Positions 17,202 to 25,000 of a stretch of DNA of 25,288 bases are shown here, piece by piece; the stretch's first letter is position 1; each line of letters opens with the position of its first letter. The notes under the pieces were generated by a model, which had not been told where the DNA came from, did no database searches, and saw only the letters and a program-made list of their open reading frames with translations. Source of the stretch: JBIKLM01 sp044375105 (GTDB lineage Bacteria; Planctomycetota; UBA1135; GCA-002686595); assembly GCA_044375105.1 (NCBI GenBank), contig JBILNK010000049.1, positions 1 through 25,288 of the forward strand, written 5' to 3'. Position numbers and translations under genes: made by a program.

Positions 17202-17984
17202 TCACTTGCCTGCGGCCGCGGCCCTTTCGGCCGCCCGCGCGAGGGCGGCCCGGCGCCGCAGGTAGAGGCCCTCGTCCTCCCGGCGATAGAGCTCCGGGAA
17301 TTCGTTGAAGGGCAGCCACATCACCCGGGTTTCCATGAAGTGCGGCGGCTGCGGAGGGCTGACGGTCTTGAACGGGTAGTCGTCGTAGTCGGCGCCGTAG
17401 CCCTGCTCGGGCTCGATCGACTTGTCGGGCAAGATCTCGTAGCCCTTGCCATCCTCGAAGTACTGGATCGGGATCAAGACTTCCTCGAAGTGACCGCGGC
17501 TTTGGCGTTCTACTCCGAGATCATGGGCTTGATTGCTGCACTCCTGCAGCATGTCCGTGTAGAGCTTGGTCAGCTCCTTGGCCGTCATCGTCTCCGGGTA
17601 CTTGGCGGCGAACTCGCTGTCCGGGGTGCGCAGGCGCGGCGTCGGTCCCATGGTCTGCCACATCCAGGGCTGGATCGGTTCGCCGCGGGTCGCATCCAGG
17701 CGCGGGAACGGCGAGGGGATGCCCGCATCGCCGAGGCGGGTCGGCACGTCGGGGATCGTGGGCGCTGGATCCGCGGCCGGCGTTTCAGTTGCCAGCATCT
17801 TCCTGGGAGCTTCATTCGCCCCGTCCAGGCCCACGGGGGATCTCTCGGGAAGCGGCGCCGCAGACCCCGCCGGATCGGAACCCGAGAGCGCCGCGGGCTT
17901 GGCTCGCAGGAGCCACATCCCGCCAGCCCCTAGCACCAGCCCGATGCCGAGGATCGCTGCTTCCGAGAGTTGTCTGGGCGGCAT
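17202..17984 (-). CDS. N-terminally anchored exported protein, unknown function
   Basis: Unrecognised 260 aa protein. A short N-terminus is followed by one hydrophobic Gly-rich helix (about residues 7-26, AAILGIGLVLGAGGMWLL), then Arg and Lys, consistent with a signal anchor. A Pro/Ala-rich spacer runs to about 90. The remainder is a soluble domain rich in Tyr, Glu and Pro (for example PEQGYGADYDDYPF and MWLPFNEFPELYRRE), ending in an Ala/Arg helix. No catalytic motif is evident. The ATG lies five bases after the TGA of the Cys-rich gene upstream, so the two are almost certainly translationally coupled and act together. It converges on the DNA-binding gene; the 234-base gap between them has no T-tailed terminator. 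Confidence 0.72.
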   Translation of the reverse strand: MPPRQLSEAAILGIGLVLGAGGMWLLRAKPAALSGSDPAGSAAPLPERSPVGLDGANEAPRKMLATETPAADPAPTIPDVPTRLGDAGIPSPFPRLDATRGEPIQPWMWQTMGPTPRLRTPDSEFAAKYPETMTAKELTKLYTDMLQECSNQAHDLGVERQSRGHFEEVLIPIQYFEDGKGYEILPDKSIEPEQGYGADYDDYPFKTVSPPQPPHFMETRVMWLPFNEFPELYRREDEGLYLRRRAALARAAERAAAAGK

Positions 17985-17988
17985 CGCT

Positions 17989-18420
17989 TCACCCGCCCTG
18001 CGGCCCGCAGGAACTGCAGGAGACCTGTCCGGTCCAGAACTTCCCGGATCCGTAGGACGCCGGGCAGGTCACGATGATGCGGCCCTCCGTGGTGCATTGG
18101 ATCGGCTCATGCTCCGGACCGGGGTCCTGGGAATTCGCCTGCACGAGCTTCGGAATGATCATCCCCAGGCACGAGAGGCTGCCGCTCAACATCCAGTGGC
18201 AGCCCTCCTCACACGGGATCGCGTTGTAGCACTCGAATTGCAGACTCACCCAGGCACACGCCGGGACGCACTGCATCCAAAAGTGTTGTGCCGTCGAGCA
18301 CTCGCACTCGTCGCTGCTGCGCGGAGCGGCAGGGTGGCTGGGCTGGAGAACGCTCGTGTTGGATCTGCCGCAGGGCAGGCACAGGGCCAGGGGAACGAGC
18401 AGGGCAAGGAACGATTGCAT
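17989..18420 (-). CDS. Small Cys-rich secreted protein
   Basis: Unrecognised 143 aa protein. It starts with a short hydrophobic signal-like segment, QSFLALLVPLALCLPC (residues 2-17). Pro directly before Cys17 makes a standard lipobox unlikely, so a Sec-cleaved signal is more probable. The mature part is Cys-rich, with closely spaced groups (ECEC, CVPAC, IPCEEGC, CSSC) and about a dozen cysteines, suggesting several disulfides outside the cytoplasm or a metal site. The ATG at 18420 was chosen over an upstream frame extension because the signal sequence begins there and GAGG lies eight bases upstream. It is the first gene of a two-gene unit with the anchored protein (four bases between them). 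Confidence 0.72.
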   Translation of the reverse strand: MQSFLALLVPLALCLPCGRSNTSVLQPSHPAAPRSSDECECSTAQHFWMQCVPACAWVSLQFECYNAIPCEEGCHWMLSGSLSCLGMIIPKLVQANSQDPGPEHEPIQCTTEGRIIVTCPASYGSGKFWTGQVSCSSCGPQGG

Positions 18421-18522
18421 CGGATCGACCTCGGGAGATCGCAGGCTCGGTTTCGCGATCTCCGAGGGCGAGACTCGGGATCGCGAGGCACACACCCTCT
18501 GCGCGCCACGAGTTGAAGGCTA

Positions 18523-18533
18523 GGGGGGGGGGG
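18523..18533 (-). repeat. Homopolymer G11 (C11 on minus strand)
   Basis: Eleven consecutive G lie about 100 bases upstream of the start of the Cys-rich secreted gene, within its likely promoter or leader. Homopolymers of this length are slippage-prone. A role in phase variation is only an inference, and the length may also be affected by sequencing error. Confidence 0.6.
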
Positions 18534-18995
18534 CGAAGGCCGTCAAGTCCTTCTGTCTATGCAAGATCCGCTGCGAGGACCGGCCACCGGCATCGCTGTC
18601 CAACTCCATGCTTGGACATTTTTCGGTCCCTGGGTGTCTCAAAATTCCGTGGCTCCTGGAATGCCCCGTTCCCTGACCAGGGGCCCCTCGAGTTCGAAAA
18701 CCCGATCCCCAGGACCCTCCGGAGCCTCCCCGAGGGCCTGGCCGTGCAGGCGGCTCGCGAGAACTTGCCCAGCATCCGAACTGCCCCTGCATCCCACGGC
18801 CGGCGCCCATGCCCCGTGCACATCCCTGGCTCCGCTTCCGCTGGAGTGGGGAGCGCAGTCCGCTCATCGTCCGCCGTCCAACCCGTCGAACGGAGGCGCG
18901 GCTAGGGCTCGGCTTCTGTTGAGACCTCTTTGGAAAACTTCGCTCCCTCGCGACGATCCCCGCGGGCTCGCTGAGGTTTCGCGTCGGCGGCCTCA

Positions 18996-19014
18996 GTCTA
19001 GCCGCCGGCTAGAC
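18996..19014. repeat. Perfect 8-bp hairpin, 3-base loop
   Basis: GTCTAGCC (18996-19003), loop GCC, and GGCTAGAC (19007-19014) form a perfect inverted repeat. A further stem, CTGAGG (18971-18976) with CCTCAG (18991-18996), abuts it. No T tail follows on either strand, so it is not an ordinary intrinsic terminator. Confidence 0.6.
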
Positions 19015-19189
19015 CCCGTCTCGAGCCGGGCCTTTGGTCAGCTCCGGGGTCAGGGTTCAACGGATCGGGATCCCAGCGAGCCTTGCGGGTCCAAGGAGCC
19101 GGATTCGTCCCCCGGCTCTGTCCGGCCCGCTGGACTCCTGCCTGGATCGCCAGCCTTTCCCACGCACCCCCTTGCCCTGTGCAACCCGT

Positions 19190-19227
19190 CACATGGGTAA
19201 CACTTCTGTCCGGGCACATGGGTGACA
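19190..19227 (-). mobile_element. Possible solitary IS481-like end (tandem CACATGGGTRACA)
   Basis: CACATGGGTAACA (19190-19202) and CACATGGGTGACA (19215-19227) are direct repeats offset by 25 bases. On the minus strand they read TGTCACCCATGTG and TGTTACCCATGTG, a doubled motif that I associate from memory with ends of IS481-type elements. No transposase, second end or target duplication is visible in the window, so at most this is a remnant or a MITE-like scar. It could instead be a regulatory site for the propeller gene that starts 114 bases downstream. Confidence 0.35.
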
Positions 19228-19340
19228 TCTGGGGGGGTCCGTTGGGCGGAGATCACCACGCCGCCCGCTCCCGAGGGGCTCAAGGAAGTGGGCAAGGTCT
19301 ACCTCCGGCTGCGCTGAGCCGATCGATCCAAGGAGTTCCC

Positions 19341-21869
19341 ATGTTGAATGCACGCTCGGTCCAAGGTTTTCTACTCCTGGCAGGCTGTTTTCTGTCCCTT
19401 CGGGCGGCAGCGAATTCGGAGGACGAGTCGCAGCTCGGCGCACTGGCGCTGCAGGCTTCGGGTCTGATCCAGAATCTGGGCCAATGGCCACAAGAGGTGG
19501 CCTTCGCGGCAGAGGCGGGTGCGCTGCGCGTCCGGGCCCAGGTGGGGGGAATTGGGCTCGATCTGGTCGGGCGGGAAGCATCCAGCGGGGAGCGGCGCGG
19601 GGCGCACCTGTGGCTCGAATTCGTCGCGGGTGGGCCGGTGTCCCCGCTGGGTGCAGGGACGCTGCCGACGCTACGCCACTATTATTCGGGCGCCGATCCA
19701 GAGCACCGGGTCAGCGGTGTGCCGGAGTTCGAGTCGGTGCGCTGGCCCGAGGTCTGGCCCGGCATCGAGGTGCGGCTGACCCAGCGGAGCGGCCTGTGGG
19801 CCTACGACCTCGTGGCCGAGCCCGGCGCGGATCTCGGTCGCGTGCGCTTCGAGCTGCACGGGGCCGAGTCCTTGGAGCTCGATCCCCTGCGCGGAGAGCT
19901 GGTGGCGCAGGTGGGCTTCGGGGAGCTGCGCCAGACGCGGCCGCAGCTTTGGTGCGAGGGCCATGACGGCGAGCGCACGGAGGTCTCCGGGGGCTTCCGT
20001 CTGCTGGCCGGCGGAGGTGTTGGATTCGAGGTCGGAGCCCGTCCGGCTGCGGGCCCGCTGGTGATCGATCCGGGCTTCAATCTCTCGACGTTTCTCGGAG
20101 GTTTCAAGGACGATGAGCTCAACCGCGTGCTCGTCGACGGCGAAGGGCGTGTGCTGTTCGCCGGCAGCACCTGGTCCCCGGACTTCCCCAGCCTGCCCGG
20201 GCCCTTCCCCTACGTGGCCAACCAGGACGCGGTCATCGGTCGCCTGCGCCTGGAGCCGAGCCCGGCGCTCGAGTTTGTCGCCTACCTGGCCGGCAACGGG
20301 TACGACCAGGCCTTTGCCTTGGCCCGGGGGCCGAACGGCCGGATCTATGCGGGCGGCGAGACCGATTCGGCGAATTTTTCGGTCACACCTGGAGCAGTGG
20401 ACACCGACTTCGGTCCCCCTTCCAACGACAGCGATGGTTGGGTCGCTTGCCTGCGATCCGACGGGAATACTCTGATTTACTCCACGTTCGTCGGAGGGCA
20501 CCAGTTCGAGGAGCAAGTTCTCGGGATTGCTGTGGATGCCATGGGATCAGCGGTCGCTGTGGGCAGATCCGGTTCCAACGATTTCCCGACGACTCCGGGT
20601 GCATTCCAAACCGTCACGGACAACACCACTTTCGAGGGCATCATCGTGCGTTATGCTCCCGACGGAAAGAGCCTCGTTTATTCGACGCTCCTTGGGGTAC
20701 CCCAGGTCTGGGAGGAGTTCCGGGGAGTGGCTCTCGACGACGCGGGCAACGCCTACATCGCGGGCGGCTTTGTCGGCGAAACCTTCCCCGTTACCCCGGG
20801 CGCCTTCAAGACCGGAACCTACCGGGGCGCCCTGTGCAAGCTCGATGCGACCGGCTCGACCCTGCTGGCCTCGACCTGGATCGGCGGTACCTTCCCCGGG
20901 GAGACCCGCTTCAACGACCTGTCTTTTGGTCCCTCGGGGAACCTGCATGTCTGTGGCATGACGACGGCCCCGGACTTTCCGATCACCCCAGGGGCCTTCG
21001 ACTCGACGATCTTTTCGGGAAATGACCGGGAGTTCGTGGTGCTCGAGATCACATCCGATTTGTCGCAGCTCGTCCGATCGACCTTTCTGGGGGCCAATCC
21101 TCAGTGCTGCAATCAGACCCAGTTGGCGACCGGCATCGCCGTGGACCAGAGCGGCGTGGTCACGATCACGGGCTACACGGACGGTTCCAACGCATTCGCC
21201 GTTCAATCCACACCGGGGAGCGCCAACCCCAATGTACCCGGGTTTGGGGACAAAGCCTTCGTCGCTCGGTTCACCCCGGATCTCGGGCGGCTGCTGTATG
21301 GCTCCTTCTTGGGTCCTGCTTCGTACGGCACGAGCGTGGCGCTCTTCGAAGATGGCCGGGCGGCTTTCACCGGCTACACCTTCTCTGGAGTCAATCCGAC
21401 CCTGACCCCGGACGCACTCCAGTCGGTGTCGAAGGGCGCTGCGGAGGGCTACCTGACCGTGCTGGACCTGCTGCCCTTCGGAGCGGAGCGCTATGGGCCC
21501 TCCACGCCGGCCTGCGGAGCAGAGATCTGGATCGGGGTCACCGAGCAGCCCCAGGCGGGCAGCGGCAGTTTCGGCCTGATCGCTTCGGGAGCGCCCCCGA
21601 ATGCGGTCGGTTTCCTGGCCCTCGCGGGGGCCCCGAGCCCGCTGCCCCTCCCGCTCCTCGGTGTCGGCGTCCTGATCGATGTCGGCGCCCTGGCCAGCTT
21701 GCTGCCGGCGAGCAGCGGCCCCTTGGGCTGGGCCGAGACGCCCTTGCCCCTGCCCAGCGCGAGCCTGGGCAAGAGCGCCTATTTCCAGTACCTGTGGCTC
21801 AACACCCCGAGCTGCGGCGGCCTGGGGACCTTCAGCAGCTCTAGCGCGCTCAAGGTCACCGTGCAGTAG
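19341..21869 (+). CDS. Secreted SBBP-repeat beta-propeller protein
   Basis: An 842 aa secreted protein of unknown ligand. A signal peptide (about 1-24, ending RAAANS) is followed by an N-terminal domain (about 35-235) opening with LIQNLGQWPQEVAF, the NxGQ signature that usually precedes SBBP repeats (DUF7948-type). Seven repeats span about residues 247-700; the pattern is STFLGG, then IAVD..G..Y.AG, then DFP.TPGAF (for example YSTFVGG and DFPTTPGAF), consistent with a seven-bladed propeller. The last 130 residues (from RYGPSTPACG) form a beta-rich domain with two conserved cysteines of a type I associate with planctomycete exported proteins. The ATG at 19341 has a near-perfect SD (AAGGAG, five-base spacing), unlike most genes here. 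A strong double-hairpin terminator follows. A surface or matrix adhesion or sensing role is inference. Confidence 0.88.
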   Translation: MLNARSVQGFLLLAGCFLSLRAAANSEDESQLGALALQASGLIQNLGQWPQEVAFAAEAGALRVRAQVGGIGLDLVGREASSGERRGAHLWLEFVAGGPVSPLGAGTLPTLRHYYSGADPEHRVSGVPEFESVRWPEVWPGIEVRLTQRSGLWAYDLVAEPGADLGRVRFELHGAESLELDPLRGELVAQVGFGELRQTRPQLWCEGHDGERTEVSGGFRLLAGGGVGFEVGARPAAGPLVIDPGFNLSTFLGGFKDDELNRVLVDGEGRVLFAGSTWSPDFPSLPGPFPYVANQDAVIGRLRLEPSPALEFVAYLAGNGYDQAFALARGPNGRIYAGGETDSANFSVTPGAVDTDFGPPSNDSDGWVACLRSDGNTLIYSTFVGGHQFEEQVLGIAVDAMGSAVAVGRSGSNDFPTTPGAFQTVTDNTTFEGIIVRYAPDGKSLVYSTLLGVPQVWEEFRGVALDDAGNAYIAGGFVGETFPVTPGAFKTGTYRGALCKLDATGSTLLASTWIGGTFPGETRFNDLSFGPSGNLHVCGMTTAPDFPITPGAFDSTIFSGNDREFVVLEITSDLSQLVRSTFLGANPQCCNQTQLATGIAVDQSGVVTITGYTDGSNAFAVQSTPGSANPNVPGFGDKAFVARFTPDLGRLLYGSFLGPASYGTSVALFEDGRAAFTGYTFSGVNPTLTPDALQSVSKGAAEGYLTVLDLLPFGAERYGPSTPACGAEIWIGVTEQPQAGSGSFGLIASGAPPNAVGFLALAGAPSPLPLPLLGVGVLIDVGALASLLPASSGPLGWAETPLPLPSASLGKSAYFQYLWLNTPSCGGLGTFSSSSALKVTVQ

Positions 21870-21929
21870 CGCCTCGCGAGCCCATCGGGTCGGGACTTGG
21901 ACGCAGATCGGCGCGCCGCGCTGATTTCA

Positions 21930-21954
21930 GCCGCCGTGCTTGCAGCACGGCGGC
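21930..21954 (+). other. Upstream hairpin overlapping the terminator
   Basis: GCCGCCGTGCT (21930-21940), a three-base loop, and AGCACGGCGGC (21944-21954) form a perfect 11-pair stem. Its last three bases (21952-21954) are also the first three of the next stem, so the two hairpins cannot both form fully. Confidence 0.75.
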
Positions 21955-21982
21955 GCCTCGGTATCCCGAGGCGCCTTTTTTT
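21952..21982 (+). terminator. Strong rho-independent terminator after the propeller gene
   Basis: GGCGCCTCGG (21952-21961), loop TATC, and CCGAGGCGCC (21966-21975) form a perfect ten-pair GC-rich stem followed directly by seven T (21976-21982). It lies about 85 bases after the stop of the propeller gene and 50 bases before the end of the opposing polymerase gene. Confidence 0.92.
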
Positions 21983-22032
21983 GAGCTCGGTCTCAGGTTG
22001 AGGCGGTTCTTGCTTCATGGCCCACAAGGCGA

Positions 22033-25000
22033 TCAGCCCAGCCAGTCGGCGTGCAGGCTGAGGGCGCCGGCTTGGGTTTCGACGGAGCCCCGGGCGTAGA
22101 AGGGGCCGTGTTTCGTGAGCTGGATCCCGTGGCGGGCGTAGGCGTCGGCGAAGAGCACGACCTCGGCCAGTCCGGATTCGTCTTCGAAGGTCAGGAAGCG
22201 CATCCAGCGGCCGTCGCGGGTGCGCACGCGGCGCGAGGCGGCCAGCCAGCCGAGCAGCGCGACCCGCCGGCCGGCGTGGCGCTGCAGATCGGCGCAGGGC
22301 ACGCGCTGGCGCTCGAGCTCCGCCAGCAAGCGGGCCGGCAGGTCGCTGCGCGGGAACAGCCGGGTCGGATGCAGGCGCAGGGTCAGGCCCAGGAGTTCGA
22401 GCTCTTCGAGCGCTTGTTCGTCGGGCGCCGCATCCGGCAAGCGCGGCAAAGCCAAGGCCGGCGTGGGCGGGTCGGCGAACAGGCGCAGGCTGGCGCCGGG
22501 CGCCAGGTCGCTGCGGCCGAGCCCCAGGCCGCTTTGGCCCCATCCGCCGGTGCTGCTCGCGCTGGTGCCGCCCGCGCCGGTGCTGCCCGCGCCGGTGCCG
22601 CCCGCGCCGGTGCTGCTCGCGCTGGGGGCGCCCGCGCTGGGGGCGCCGCGGAGGTTCGACGCGCGCTGGGCGCGAGGGTCTGGGGTCGGCAGCGCCGGGG
22701 ACCGCGCCTCGGGCAGCGCCGCGGCCGACCTGTGGCCCGCAGGCGATGCCGGAGCTGCGTCCGACGGTGCGGCGGCCGGCCGTTCGGCCACCAGGAAGGC
22801 TTCGCGCGGCTGGGGCGGCGGCAGCGGCAGCAGTCCGGCGCGGCTGTGGGGCGTGGCTTGGCAAGCGGCCAGCAGGGCGCCGTCGAGGCCGGCCTCGCGC
22901 GCCAGGTCGGCGGGCAGCCGGCGCGGTTTGCTGTGCAGCAGGTGCAAGCGCCAGAGCAGCTCGGGGCGCGTGCGGTCGAAGGCGTCCAGGGCTCCCACGC
23001 GGATCAGGTGCTCGGCTTCGTCGCGCTCGGGGCCGACGCGCTCGAGGAAATCCGGCAGCGACAGGAAGGCGCCGCCGCGCATGCGCGCCCCGAGCAGGCG
23101 CTCGAGGGTGCGCTCGCCGAGCCCCTTGACCTGCAGCAGCCCGAGGCGCAAGCCGTCGCGGCCGTCGGCCAGGCGCTCGAGCGCAAAGTCCGCTTCGCTG
23201 CGGTTGATGTCGGGGCCCAGGATCGCGACGCCCAGGCGGCGCGCTTCTTCGACGTACACCCGCGGCTCGTAGTAGCCGGTGTGGCTGGCCAGGAAAGCCG
23301 CCAGGTAGGGGCCCGGGAAGTGGGTCTTCAGGAACACCGTGCGCCAAGCCAGCTGGCCGTAGGTCACAGCGTGGGCCTTGCAGAAGCTGAAGGACACGAA
23401 GTTGGCGATCTGCTCCCAGGTGGCGCGCGCGCTGGCCGGATCGACGCCGCGGGACGCGCAGCCGGCCAGGAAGCGCTGCTCGAGCTCGCGCGGGGCCGTG
23501 GCGCGGTCCTTGAGGCCGCGGCGCAGCTCGTCGGCCTGGGCCAGGTCGAGGCCCGCCAGGCACACGGCCACCTGCATCACGTCCTCTTGGTAGAGCATGA
23601 CCCCGTGGGTCTCGGCCAGCACCGCGTCCAGGGAGGGGTGCGGCGCGCGCGCCGCTTCGCGCCCGTGTACGCGGGCGATGAAGCTGTCCTTCATGCCGCA
23701 GCCCGCCGGCCCCGGGCGGATCAGGGCCACCGCTTGGATCACCTGATCCATGCAGCGCGCGCCGATCTGTTGCAGCAGGTGGCGCATGCCCGGCGATTCG
23801 ACCTGGAAGCAGGCCAGCGTGCGGCCCGACGCCAGGGCCGCGGCGGTCTTGGGCTCGTCCTCGGGCTGGGCGCGCAGGTCGAGCGCCAGGCCGCGCGCGC
23901 GCAGGATCGCCAGGCAATCGTCGATCACCGTCAGGGCGCGGTTGCCGAGCAGGTCCATCTTGACCAGCCCGATGGCCTCGACGGCGTCCTTGTCGAACTG
24001 GGTCACGACCACGCCCTTCTGGGCGCGCTGGCAGGGCACCAGGTCGGTGATCGCCCCGGGCGCCACCACCACGCCGCCGGGATGCAGGCCGAAGTGCCGC
24101 GGCAGGCCCACCAGGGCCGCGGCTCCGTCCAGCACGCGCCGCCACAGCGGGTCCTCGAAGGGGAAATCGCGGCATTCCGGGGTCGAAGCGAGGGCGTTCG
24201 CCAGCGGGTTGGGCGCCAGCGCCGGATCGCCGGCGAAGCGCTCCGCCCGGAAGCTGGCCGAGGGGCTGGCGTAGGGCAGGCGCTTGCTCCAGCGGCGCAC
24301 CTCGACCGGCGGCACGCCCGCCACCAGGGCCATCTCGCGGAAGGCCGCGCGCAGGCCGAAGGTGTTCAGCGTGGCGATCATCGCCGTGCGCGTGGCGCCG
24401 AAGGTCCGGTAGACCTCCTCGAGCAGCTCGTCGCGGCGCCGCCAGCAGAAATCCAGGTCGATGTCCGGGCGATCGCGGCGGCGCGGGTTCAAGAAGCGCT
24501 CGAAGGGCAGGCGATAGCGCAGCGGGTCGGCGTCGGTCAGGCCCAGGCAGTAGGCCACCAGGCTGTCGGCGGCCGAGCCGCGGCCGACGCAGGGGATGCC
24601 GCGCTCGCGGGCCACGGCGGCGATGCGATCGACGAGCAGGAAGTAGGCGGCGAAGCCCAGGTCGTCGATGGCGGAGAGCTCGCGCTGCAGCCGCTCGACG
24701 ACCTCTTGGGTCAGGGGACGGAAGCGCCGCCGGGCGCCGTCGAAGGCGCGCTCCACCAGGGCCGAATAGGGCGTGGCGCCGGGCTCGAGGTCGATCGCCG
24801 GGAAGTGCACGGCGCCGAGCGGCGGAACGAAGCGGCAGCGCTCGGCGATCCACAGGCTGCGCCGCAGGGGATCGCCGCCGAGGGGCTCGCCGCGCAGCGG
24901 GCCCGGGCTGTCCTCGAGGCCCTCCACGGCGCGCGCCAGGGCCGCGGGCTCGAGCAGATGGAACGGTTCGGCCGCCAGCCATTCGGCCGGCAGATCGCAT

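Larger units (their letters stand above)
18421..19340. other. Long gene-free stretch with hairpins and IS-end-like motifs
   Basis: About 920 bases between divergent genes with no convincing coding sequence. Contents seen: a run of 11 G (18523-18533); GAGACCTCTTTGGAAAAC (18921-18938), which resembles IS5-group ends; stem CTGAGG/CCTCAG (18971-18996); perfect hairpin GTCTAGCC/GGCTAGAC (18996-19014); and a doubled CACATGGGT(A/G)ACA motif (19190-19227). The last 15 bases carry the SD of the propeller gene. It is less GC-extreme than the flanking genes. Best read as an intergenic region that has received or lost mobile-element fragments. Confidence 0.5.

Noticed and set aside
19201..19320. Short frame ending in KEVGKVYLRLR before the propeller gene
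   Set aside because: About 39 codons with no ATG and no recognisable match. It might be the tail of a decayed gene, but the evidence is too thin to call a pseudogene.
21779..25000. Second long minus-strand frame overlapping the DNA polymerase
   Set aside because: It is almost entirely Arg/Pro/Ala and overlaps the polymerase frame, which carries all the family motifs.
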